From: UMGS1387 sp045539625
GTDB lineage: Bacteria > Bacillota > Clostridia > Oscillospirales > CAG-382
NCBI GenBank assembly: GCA_045539625.1
Contig: JAZQFS010000109.1
Span: forward strand, 1-31,377
Reading direction: 5' to 3'
DNA length: 31,377 nt
Under the pieces are notes generated by a model that had not been told where the DNA came from, ran no database searches, and worked only from the letters and a program-made list of their open reading frames with translations. The translations under genes and the position numbers were made by a program. Below, in pieces: positions 1 to 8,300 of this stretch (positions are counted from its first letter, which is position 1; the number at the start of each line of letters is the position of its first letter).

Positions 1-20
1 GGCTGTATTATCTTTCGCAA

Positions 21-271
21 TGATGATATACAACTCCTACGGAGTTGATGATATGCAAGACTTCGTCTTGATGATATACACGGCGTTGCCGTGATTCTTC
101 AAAGATTAAAGATTATACGCAAAAAAGCAAAATTTTTGAGATGATATACCTTAGGTATGATGAATGATATACGCTTTGCGTATGGGGAACGGATATTATA
201 TCATATTTTCACGAAGTGGAAATATATCATACGGCAAAGCCGTATATCATATTGCGATAGCAATATATCAT
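21..271. repeat. Array of eight variable-stem hairpins with ATGATATA linkers
   Basis: Eight short perfect or near-perfect hairpins lie in a row with 3-4 base loops. Stem/loop positions are CAACTCC-TAC-GGAGTTG (31-47), CAAGAC-TTC-GTCTTG (56-70), CACGGC-GTT-GCCGTG (79-93), ATACC-TTA-GGTAT (146-158), ATACGC-TTT-GCGTAT (169-183), a 10-bp stem with GAA loop (203-225), ATACGGC-AAA-GCCGTAT (229-245) and ATATTGC-GATA-GCAATAT (249-266). The stems differ in sequence but stay complementary, while the linker ATGATATA (or its complement TATATCAT) is conserved. The first five units carry the linker in one orientation and the last three in the other, so the array has two opposed arms meeting near 184-197. 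A diverged 47-base stretch (94-140) interrupts the first arm. A further unit may lie left of the window (CGCAA at 16-20). No protein product is likely. I do not recognise a named family for it. Confidence 0.8.
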
Positions 272-303
272 TTATCATTTGCCAAAAACCATATTTACCC
301 TCG

Positions 304-337
304 AAACGGAGTACCGATTAAAGTGCTCCGTTTTTTT
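304..337 (+). terminator. Rho-independent terminator
   Basis: An AACGGAG...CTCCGTT stem (arms about 305-311 and 326-332) is followed by a run of seven T (331-337). It would end a plus-strand transcript entering from the left, possibly one reading through the hairpin array. No gene for it is inside the window. Confidence 0.65.
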
Positions 338-350
338 AATATGCTTATTA

Positions 351-378
351 TTGACAATTACGAAATCTTTGATATAAT
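351..378 (+). promoter_or_regulatory. Sigma-A promoter of the UDG gene
   Basis: A perfect -35 TTGACA (351-356) and a perfect -10 TATAAT (373-378) are separated by 16 bases. Transcription would start near 385, leaving a short leader of about 20 bases before the ATG. Confidence 0.85.
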
Positions 379-407
379 ATAATCAGTAACATTTGTGAGG
401 TATGAAT

Positions 408-965
408 ATGAAAGAAACCGCACTTAACAAGATCTACGAAGAATGCAAAACCTGCACCGCCTGTCCCCTTCACGAAAGCCGCACAAACGTGGTATTCGGC
501 AAGGGCAACCCCGATGCGAAGATACTGTTTATCGGTGAAGCACCGGGTCAGCACGAGGACGAGCAAGGGCTTCCCTTTGTGGGTGCAAGCGGAAAGCTGC
601 TTGACAAGTACCTTGACGCCATCGGTCTTTCCATGGAGGATGCGTACATAGCCAACATTTTAAAATGCCGTCCGCCCAACAACCGTGATCCCAAAGAGGA
701 CGAGGAACAGGCGTGTATCGGCTATCTTCGCCGTCAGCTTGAAGCAATTAACCCCAAGGTTATTGTATGTCTGGGAAGAATATCCGCTTACAAAATCATA
801 AAGCCCGATTTCAAAATAACACAGGAGCACGGCAAGTGGTTTAAAAAGGGAGGCTATCTCATTACCGCAGTTTACCACCCTTCGGCACTTCTGAGAGATC
901 CGAGAAAGCGTGACGATATGATGGCTGACTTTATTGCCATTAAGGAAAAGCTTGCGGAATTGTGA
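408..965 (+). CDS. Uracil-DNA glycosylase, family 4 (iron-sulfur type)
   Basis: This enzyme removes uracil from DNA arising by cytosine deamination or dUTP incorporation, the first step of base excision repair. The N-terminus carries the CxxC pair (CTACPL) expected to ligate a 4Fe-4S cluster, with further cysteines in KCRPP and EQACIGYL. The active-site block GEAPGQHEDEQGLPFVG and the C-terminal HPSALLR motif are both intact. At 185 residues it has the usual length for family 4 UDGs. Two in-frame ATGs exist, at 402 and 408. GTGAGG at 395-400 sits 7 bases before 408 but only 1 base before 402, so 408 is preferred. It is a single-gene transcript with its own consensus promoter and a terminator right behind it. 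Function is recognised from motifs; the lesion range (uracil only, or also others) cannot be read from the sequence. Confidence 0.93.
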   Translation: MKETALNKIYEECKTCTACPLHESRTNVVFGKGNPDAKILFIGEAPGQHEDEQGLPFVGASGKLLDKYLDAIGLSMEDAYIANILKCRPPNNRDPKEDEEQACIGYLRRQLEAINPKVIVCLGRISAYKIIKPDFKITQEHGKWFKKGGYLITAVYHPSALLRDPRKRDDMMADFIAIKEKLAEL

Positions 966-981
966 TAAAACGCATAACAAA

Positions 982-1019
982 AAGGTATGGACTGTTTTTA
1001 ATCCATACCTTGTTTTTTT
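982..1019 (+). terminator. Terminator between convergent genes
   Basis: A 10-bp perfect stem AAGGTATGGA/TCCATACCTT (982-991 and 1002-1011) is followed by seven T (1013-1019). An A-rich stretch before the stem gives a weaker T-run on the other strand. The T-tract reaches the stop codon of the opposing gene at 1018, so one hairpin probably serves both the UDG gene and the minus-strand GLUG-repeat gene. Confidence 0.85.
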
Positions 1020-2481
1020 ATTCTGCCACAAAAGTCTGACTCTGTGTTATGGGCTTAAGTGTTGACTTTTCTTCAAAGAGGAAAGCCTTAACGGTATCGC
1101 CCTTATCAACGGCAAGACCAAGCTCACTGTAGGATAAGCTGCTGTAGCTTGTTACGGGAACAAACACGATTTTCTCAAGCACCAAGCCTGAAAATACCGA
1201 AACTGCAAGCTCGCCCTTAAAGCCGTTTACCGTGACTGTACTGTCGGTAAGTAAAATGTAAGGAGCTGTTACACAGTCGCTGCAGCTGTTTTTAAGTGAC
1301 ATAACGCCGTCTTCGCCCATTGTCCAGGTATTTGCAAAGTCACAGCCAAACTTCGATGCCATATAGCTTGCATCTTTGAGATTTGCTTCGGTGTGCGAAT
1401 TACCGTGAACCTTACCTGTACCGCAATTTGACGTTAATACAACCGCAGAGCTGTAAGCACAATTGTAAAAAATTGTAGTATCGCTGCCGTCATGACCTAC
1501 AATTTTACCTGCAAAGCTATCTTTGTCGGCTACGTTTACTGTTACATCTGACAATGTCACGCAGTTTTCAAGGTGGTTAATTTCTGCCTCAAGTGCACCG
1601 AAGCTAACCCAGTCAGACCAGCTTTGTTCCTCACCGTTGGCAACACCTGCAATACCGCCGATTTTTCCCGACCGAGCCGTAACAGATATATCGCCGTAGG
1701 ACACGCATCTTGAAAACGAAAAGGGGTTATCGGAGCTGCACTCTGCATGAGCTACCACAAGTCCTGCATAAACAACGCCGTCGGCAGTCAAATCAAGGTT
1801 CATATATGATACACAGTCTCTGACATATATTTCTGAATCGCCCTTTTTGTCGCTTTTTGAATAAATGCCGCCCACTACAATTCCCATATTGGAATCAATG
1901 GTAATATCGCCCTTTACCGAGCACTGTGTAATATACGCATTCGGTGTGGTTGCGGAAGGAATAACTATTGCCGCAATACCGCCGAAGTTGGTCATTTCCG
2001 TAACGGAATACTCAGCGTCCTTATACTGTGCGTGAACGCCGTCAATCTTTCCGTTTTCCATATAACCCACAATACCAAAATGAGCGGTATCAACAAGAGC
2101 TATATTATACAGCTTATGACCGTTACCGTAAAGCACGCCGTTAAAGGGTGCACCTGAAGTTCCCCACGGAACAAGGTCGATGCCGTCAAAGTTGAGGCAG
2201 GCAGTAATTGAATACACAGCCTTTCCGTAGGTGTTTTTATTGCCGTTGTCATTTATCAGACTTGCGGCTTTTAAAAATGCGAGCGGTGAATCAATGATAT
2301 AGGGATCGGTCTCTGTGCCCGAGCCTGAGAGTTCAGGCTGTGAGAGAATGTCGGATGCGGTATTTTCCGTTTCATTGGTGTCAGTAACATTTCCTGCAGA
2401 TACGGGAGCTGCAAAGCAGGAAAAAGTCAGTAAAAATGCTATTACTATGGACAGGGTGCTGTTTAACGCTCTGTTTTTCAT
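1018..2481 (-). CDS. Secreted GLUG-repeat-like surface protein
   Basis: This is a 487-residue protein with a clear Sec signal peptide: charged start MKNR, hydrophobic stretch STLSIVIAFLLTF, small residues PVSAG near 30. Residues about 50-160 read like the GLUG-type repeats of Firmicute surface proteins: the pattern PFNGVLYGNGHKLYNIAL followed by HFGIVGYMENGKIDGV. The middle is rich in further Gly/Asn/Ser strand repeats (GGIAAIV, GGIYSKS, AGLVVAH, GGIAGVA), as expected of a beta-solenoid. The C-terminus is a short beta domain without an LPXTG signal, SLH domain or dockerin, so how it is held at the surface is unknown. AGGAAG lies 7 bases before the ATG. It starts only 25 bases after the gpmI stop with no terminator between, so it is probably transcribed with gpmI. 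Role unknown; adhesion or glycan contact is a guess from the fold. Confidence 0.72.
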   Translation of the reverse strand: MKNRALNSTLSIVIAFLLTFSCFAAPVSAGNVTDTNETENTASDILSQPELSGSGTETDPYIIDSPLAFLKAASLINDNGNKNTYGKAVYSITACLNFDGIDLVPWGTSGAPFNGVLYGNGHKLYNIALVDTAHFGIVGYMENGKIDGVHAQYKDAEYSVTEMTNFGGIAAIVIPSATTPNAYITQCSVKGDITIDSNMGIVVGGIYSKSDKKGDSEIYVRDCVSYMNLDLTADGVVYAGLVVAHAECSSDNPFSFSRCVSYGDISVTARSGKIGGIAGVANGEEQSWSDWVSFGALEAEINHLENCVTLSDVTVNVADKDSFAGKIVGHDGSDTTIFYNCAYSSAVVLTSNCGTGKVHGNSHTEANLKDASYMASKFGCDFANTWTMGEDGVMSLKNSCSDCVTAPYILLTDSTVTVNGFKGELAVSVFSGLVLEKIVFVPVTSYSSLSYSELGLAVDKGDTVKAFLFEEKSTLKPITQSQTFVAE

Positions 2482-2506
2482 GGCAAATCTTCCTTTACTT
2501 TATTAA

Positions 2507-4168
2507 TTAGAGAACCTCTATCATACTTTCGTCCCAGATTTCGGGTTTTTCATAGCCCATAAGATTAACAAGAGTTGCTGCAATATTGGAAAGACCGTAG
2601 CTGTCCTTTTCGATTACCTTATAGTTATCGGCATACTTATTATCGTAAATGATACAGGGAACAGGATTGAGAGTATGGCTCGTCTTGGACTTCATATTGC
2701 CTTCCTTGTCAAGCTTGGGCTCGCCTGTCTTCTTATCAATCTCACACATTTCATCTGCGTTACCGTGGTCCGCAGTGATAAGTGCAACACCTCCGAGGCT
2801 GTCAACAACCTCTAAAATTCTTGCAAGCTGAAGGTCAAGTGCTTCAACCGAAACAACTGTTGCAAGGTAGTTACCTGTATGACCAACCATATCGCCGTTG
2901 GGGAAGTTTACACGCATAAATCTGTATTTACCTTCCTTTGCAACCTCAATAAGTCTGTCGGTGATTTCCGCACACTTCATCCAAGGTCTCTGCTCAAAAG
3001 GAATAACATCGGACTTGATTTCTTCGTAGGTTTCTGTCTTTTCGTCGAACTTACCGCTCTTGTTACCGTTCCAGAAGTATGTTACGTGACCAAACTTCTG
3101 TGTTTCGGACAGTGCATACTGAGTAACACCGGTATTTGCAAGATATTCGCCCATTGTGCCCTTGATTTCGGGAGGAGAAACGAGGTATCTTGAAGGAATG
3201 TGCTTATCTCCGTCGTATTCAAGCATACCTGCGTATGTTACGTCGGGAACGAACACTCTGTCAAACTCAGCAAAATCCTTTTCGTCAAAGGCACGGGAGA
3301 TTTCAATAGCTCTGTCACCTCTGAAGTTATAGAAAACAACGCTGTCGCCGTCAAGGATTTTACCTACAGGCTCGCCGCCTTCTGCAATAACAAAAGGAGG
3401 AAGATCCTGGTCGATACAGCCAAGCTCTGCTCTGTAAGCTTCAACTGCCTGCGCCGCACTTGCAAACTGTCTGCCCTCACCCAAAACGTGAGTCTTCCAG
3501 CCCTTTTCAACCATTGCCCAGTTAGCATCGTATCTATCCATGGTGATGTTCATTCTTCCGCCGCCCGAAGCGATTTTTGCATCAAAGGAAGCATCGTTAA
3601 GAGAAGCGAGAAATTCTTCAAAGGGATTGATATATTCAAGTGCGCTTGTTTCGCCAACGTCTCGTCCGTCAATAAGAATATGCACTCTTACTGTCTTTAC
3701 GCCTTCCTTCTTAGCCTGTGTAATCATAGCCTTAAGGTGGTCAATATGAGAGTGAACATTACCGTCTGAGAAAAGTCCCATAAAGTGAAGAGTTTTTCCG
3801 GTATTCTTGACAGCGGCAATTTCCTGCCATGACTTTGATTCAAACATAAGTCCCGATTCTATAGAGTTTGAAACAAGCTTTGCTCCCTGTGCGAAAACCT
3901 GACCTGCACCGATTGCATTATGTCCTACCTCGCTGTTACCCATATCGTCGTCGGAAGGAAGACCTACTGCCGTTCCGTGTGCCTTGAGCTTTAAGCAGGG
4001 GTACTTTGACATAAGCATATCAAGAGTAGGAGTTCTTGAGTTTTTGATTGCGTTTGAAATATTGTCCTTACCGATGCCTATACCGTCCATAACGATACAG
4101 AACACAGGTCTTGTCTTGGCGTCATTTCCGCCGTTTTTGAAATTAAGTTCTTTAAGTGTTACCTTCAT
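2507..4168 (-). CDS. gpmI: 2,3-bisphosphoglycerate-independent phosphoglycerate mutase
   Basis: The enzyme interconverts 3- and 2-phosphoglycerate in glycolysis and gluconeogenesis, using two Mn ions and a phosphoserine intermediate. The metal site VMDGIG and the catalytic serine in MGNSEVGHNAIGAG (Ser79 from this start) are present near the N-terminus. RDVGETSA and the ASGGGR / MDRYDANW block sit in the middle, and ADHGNADEM, the second metal-binding block, near the C-terminus. At about 553 residues it is somewhat longer than the usual 510; extra residues lie at the N-terminus and after ADHGNADEM. AAAGG (4181-4185) is 12 bases before ATG 4168, 9 bases before an in-frame GTG at 4171, and directly against a TTG at 4180, so GTG 4171 is an equally good start. 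It has its own promoter and probably heads a two-gene transcript with the GLUG protein. Confidence 0.95.
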   Translation of the reverse strand: MKVTLKELNFKNGGNDAKTRPVFCIVMDGIGIGKDNISNAIKNSRTPTLDMLMSKYPCLKLKAHGTAVGLPSDDDMGNSEVGHNAIGAGQVFAQGAKLVSNSIESGLMFESKSWQEIAAVKNTGKTLHFMGLFSDGNVHSHIDHLKAMITQAKKEGVKTVRVHILIDGRDVGETSALEYINPFEEFLASLNDASFDAKIASGGGRMNITMDRYDANWAMVEKGWKTHVLGEGRQFASAAQAVEAYRAELGCIDQDLPPFVIAEGGEPVGKILDGDSVVFYNFRGDRAIEISRAFDEKDFAEFDRVFVPDVTYAGMLEYDGDKHIPSRYLVSPPEIKGTMGEYLANTGVTQYALSETQKFGHVTYFWNGNKSGKFDEKTETYEEIKSDVIPFEQRPWMKCAEITDRLIEVAKEGKYRFMRVNFPNGDMVGHTGNYLATVVSVEALDLQLARILEVVDSLGGVALITADHGNADEMCEIDKKTGEPKLDKEGNMKSKTSHTLNPVPCIIYDNKYADNYKVIEKDSYGLSNIAATLVNLMGYEKPEIWDESMIEVL

Positions 4169-4229
4169 CACTTTTGCCAACCTTTCATATATACAATAAT
4201 TTATAAAGCTTTATTATTTCCAAAAATAT

Positions 4230-4258
4230 ATTATACACTTTTTTTCTCAATGTATCAA
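4230..4258 (-). promoter_or_regulatory. Sigma-A promoter of gpmI
   Basis: On the minus strand, -35 TTGATA (4258-4253) and a perfect -10 TATAAT (4235-4230) are 17 bases apart. A 12-bp palindrome ATAAAGCTTTAT (4203-4214) falls in the leader between this promoter and the start codon; its role is unknown. Confidence 0.82.
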
Positions 4259-4276
4259 GTACATTTTGTAAATGTG

Positions 4277-5296
4277 TTACTGTCTTCTGTTTGCCGTTTT
4301 CAGTACCGAAGAATAGCCCTCCTTTGTCATAATTTTCAGTATTCCCTCGGCAACACAGTCAAGCGGACGCTTTGCAACGTACACCTTAAGATGTGTCTTC
4401 TGACCTATCAGCGCAGCTATTCCGTTAAGCAATGCTCCTCCGCCCGTCAAAGTTATGCCCTCGGTATAAATATCGGCACACAGCTCGGGAGGAGTTACTT
4501 CAAGAGCAGACTTGATTACTTCTATAATCTGGTTGATTATGGGAAGCATTGCACTTCTGGTTTCGGAAGAATAAATATTGAACACCGCAGGAAGTCCCGT
4601 AATAAGGTTACGTCCCCTTACCTCAAGCATTCCCACGTCTGCACTTCTGTGAGCTGAGCCTATTTCTTTTTTAATATCCTCTGCCGTTATCTCACCGATT
4701 TCAACATTAAATTTCTGTCTTATATACTCTGCTATTGCCTCGTTAAGCTCGTCGCCTGCCACACGTATTGACTTTGACACCGCAACGCCTCCTGCCGTAA
4801 CAACAGCAACCTCGGTTGTTCCTCCGCCTATGTCAACAACCATATTTCCAACAGGCTGGCGGAAGTTAAGACCTGCTCCTATTGCCGCCGCAACAGGCTC
4901 TTCGACAAGTGCAACGCTTGAAACACCCACCTCAAAAAGTGCGTTTTCAAGGGCGCTGTGTTCAACCTGCGACACGCCGTAAGGTATGCACACAATAACC
5001 TTAGGTCTTACAAACATTCCCTTGCTTATTGCCTGCCTTACAAAATAGTTAAGCATCGCAAGCGTCAGCTCAAAGTCGCTTATAACGCCGTCACGCAAAG
5101 GTCTTACGACGGTTATGTCAGATGCCGTCTTTCCCATAAGACTTTTGGCATCTGTGCCTATTGCTATTATTTCTTCCGTCCTGTTATTATATGCCACATA
5201 CGACGGCTCATTTATTATTATTCCCTTTTGCGGCGTTGCTACAAGAGTGTTCGCCGTTCCAAGGTCTATTCCTATATAGTTTGAGGAAGCAGCCAT
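4277..5296 (-). CDS. mreB: MreB/Mbl-family rod-shape actin homologue
   Basis: This is a 339-residue bacterial actin that polymerises under the membrane and guides elongation-phase peptidoglycan synthesis. Actin-fold nucleotide motifs are in order: phosphate-1 loop GIDLGTANT at about residues 8-16, connect-1 with VEEPVAAAIGAG, phosphate-2 loop VVDIGGGTTEVAVV, and adenosine loop LTGGGALLNGI near 285. Length and motif order fit MreB or Mbl; sequence alone does not separate them. No mreC or mreD follows, which is usual for mbl- or mreBH-type paralogues outside the mre operon. The ATG lies 8 bases after the stop of the giant gene upstream (TAAGTGGTTATATG). Its own ribosome site is weak: AAAGGA lies inside the last codons of that gene, 11 bases away. 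Translation is therefore probably coupled to the upstream gene. Confidence 0.93.
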   Translation of the reverse strand: MAASSNYIGIDLGTANTLVATPQKGIIINEPSYVAYNNRTEEIIAIGTDAKSLMGKTASDITVVRPLRDGVISDFELTLAMLNYFVRQAISKGMFVRPKVIVCIPYGVSQVEHSALENALFEVGVSSVALVEEPVAAAIGAGLNFRQPVGNMVVDIGGGTTEVAVVTAGGVAVSKSIRVAGDELNEAIAEYIRQKFNVEIGEITAEDIKKEIGSAHRSADVGMLEVRGRNLITGLPAVFNIYSSETRSAMLPIINQIIEVIKSALEVTPPELCADIYTEGITLTGGGALLNGIAALIGQKTHLKVYVAKRPLDCVAEGILKIMTKEGYSSVLKTANRRQ

Positions 5297-5304
5297 ATAA
5301 CCAC

Positions 5305-8300
5305 TTATCCTTTCATAGAGGTTTCTTTGGAAAACTTATCAAGTGTTTCCTTCATTTCTTTTCCTGCAAGTGAAAAGGGTGACAGCGTTGTCACAAGAAC
5401 GCCTTCCGTTTCTACAGACTTTTTCACAAGCAGCTCATCGTGCATACTTACGCCGCTGTCGCCGTCCACCAGCACAAACAGCTCATTATTGCTCATTGCG
5501 CCTCTCACGGGAATTTTACCCTTACAAGGCACAACTCTCGGCTGACTCTTTACAGCATATGACATAATGCCGGGTATCAGACTGTCGTCAGTATTTACAT
5601 CACTGCTCTTCATACACACAGGTATTCTTCCGTCACCCAGCAGCTCGCAGAAGCTGTTGAAGATTTCGGCGTTCTTTCCTGTACGTCTTATAAGTCTTGT
5701 ATCCTTTACATTCAGGCTGGTAAGGAAATACGTCTTTTCCGTTGCCTTATCGGAAATGCTGATATATGCTTCGGGTATTGCCTCGTTAAAGGCTTTTCCC
5801 GCATAGCCGAAGTCCCAGCCGATTCTTCCGTCACGGTCCTGTCCGAAGCAGGCGCTGACAACAAGGCAGTTATAGTTTTTCATATAAAGCCTGTCAGGTG
5901 TGCAGACGCATATTCTGCCCTCCTGCACCGCCTCTTTGAGTATCTTGTTTTTACGGCACACAATTTCAAGCATTCTTTGTATTGCCGTACACTGCTCCTT
6001 GGTAAACGCCGTAACCGCAACGCTCTTTGTTTTATCCGCACAAAGCTCTGCACTCTTTATAAGCGACTGCTCTGCCTCTGTTTTGTTTACTCTGCCTGTC
6101 ACCCTCTCAAAGGTGCCGTTCATTCTCACAAGCTCGGTATTGCTCCTTACAAAAGGCTTTACAATGCTGCATCTTTCATCAAAAAGACTGCTGTTAAGCC
6201 ACGTAAAGGTAAACACGTCCTTGCCTGCCGTAAAGCCGCACACATCATAGGACGGAACCTTTTCGCACATTGCCAGTGCAAGAGGACTCAGTGAGCTTCT
6301 TGACATATTTATTATGCTTGCTCTTTTACCGTAACCAAGTGCCGGAAGCATACTGTATCCGTTATCCTTGTTGTCAAGGCAAACAACATTATCAAAAATA
6401 CAGTCAAGAGGAAGCAGGCTTGTAAGGTCATTCTTTGTAACAATGATTACGGGAAGAATTCTTGTGACATTTCTGAATTCCTTTTCAAGCAGGCTTCTGA
6501 AGCCCATTTGCGAAAAGGCTTCAAGATTTGAGGCGGTATTTACCTGCTTTAAGTGATGCACCGTATTAAGGTAGCTTGCAAGAACATTGTTTTTTGATAT
6601 TGCCGCCGCTTTTTCAATAAGCTCGGGATAGCTGTCCTTTGCCTTTCCTGCGTTATCGGGGTGATAGCCTTCGGCAACGTCTGTCTTTATTCTTTCGCAC
6701 ACCTTGAAAAGAAGGCTCTTTGCAAAAAGTCTTTCCACATTTTCAAGTGCACCGTGTTCTTCAAGATATTTAACAAATGCAGGAAGTATCTTTCCTACAG
6801 ACTCGCTCTTTGAAATCCACTTTGTCCAGAGAGCTGTACATTCAAGCTTTGAATTCATATCCTCAAGATGCTTTGCAAGACCGTCAAAGCTTAAAATACC
6901 GTCTTTGAACACAAGTGAGGCAAAGTCAATGCCCATAATGCCCGCAAGCACCTTAAGGCTTGAGCTTTCACCGTAAAAGGCTTCCTCGAGATTTGCTCTG
7001 ACAAGCGTCATTTTTCTTGCAAGAGAGGAGTCAACGGGAATTACGCATATGAGTCTGAACACGTTGGAAAGAAGTCTCTTTCTTGCCGTCTGTGAACCGC
7101 AGATGCTCTCTATCAGCTCAAGAGCTTTTTCTGCTGTTTGTGCCAGACGCATATCTGCACCGTTGTCGCCCGAAAGCCCGTTTTCGTTTTCAAGTGCCTC
7201 CTTGCAGGCTTTATATTCACCAAGAAGCTTATAGATATCCGCCACCTTATGCTGTGAAAAGCTCATGCGTTTTGACGGCTCAACATACTGCATAAGCATA
7301 TCCTTGTCGTTTTTCTTAAGCATAAACTTCTTGATAAAGCCCTTTTCTTCTTCGACGTTTTCATTGACCTTAAGCAGATTTTCGACGTCCTCGAAGATTT
7401 CCTTGCCGAAAAATTCAAGTTCCTGTTCAATTTCCTGCATACGCTTACGGTTTTCAGTGACAAAGCGCTTGGTTTTTGTAAAGGCTTCTATATCACTTTC
7501 GATAAACCTTTCGGGTATATCAAGCTCCCGTGCCGAAAGCACAACCTTATAAATCTCATTGATTTTATCAAGCTTTGAAATGCTGTCAATGTCTCTTTCG
7601 TCAAAGCCCAGAATTTCATTGACATCGGAAAACACGTCACGGTACTCCGAAAGAATGGCAAGCAGCTTCTGCACCTCTTGTCCGAAAAGCGCCATTTCGC
7701 CGTCGGTGGGCACTCTTGCAGGCTTTGAGCTGAAAAGCGGGTGACGGTTTATGGGTGTATACTTACGAAGACCGCTCTTTTCGCATATCTTTCTTGCAAG
7801 GGCGATAATTTCGCCTGTCATTTCAAATATTGCTTCAAGCTTGTCCTCACCCGCACCCTCAAGAAGTGTATCCGACACCACGATTTCAGGCACGTTTTCA
7901 AGTCCCTTGCAGGCATACAGGTAAGCTGCCTGTGCCGAGCGCAGAGTCATTCCCAAAGGATGCTGCTTTTCAAATCTTGCCGTATAATCCTGCAGCACAT
8001 TCCATGCTTCGGAAAGCTCCACGGGTGCAAAGCCCGCAGCCGCCTTTTCGTCAATAAATCCGTACTTTTCAAGGCACATTGACATTCTTTCCGAGGCATC
8101 TTTTCCGCTTGTTTCGCTGTCGGTGCAAAGCACGCAGTCTGACAGCTCTTCTTCTCGCAACACGTTTGCAACATACTTTGACTGCTCATCGTCGTCCGTA
8201 ACCACAAGAAGACTTTTGCCTTCCGTAATGCTTCTTGCACATATTCCGTACAGCACCTGATTTTTTTCTTCCGTAAATGCACCTGTCACCACAACATCGT

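Noticed and set aside
21..271. CRISPR array
   Set aside because: The repeated parts are 8-base linkers and the variable parts are self-complementary hairpins, not unique spacers; unit length is irregular (about 15-25 bases) and orientation flips.
164..382. 72-codon plus-strand reading frame
   Set aside because: It runs through the hairpin array, a terminator and the UDG promoter, has no ribosome site, and its residues only mirror the palindromic repeats.
2879..3769. Plus-strand frames inside gpmI
   Set aside because: They are antisense to conserved mutase blocks and lack ribosome sites.
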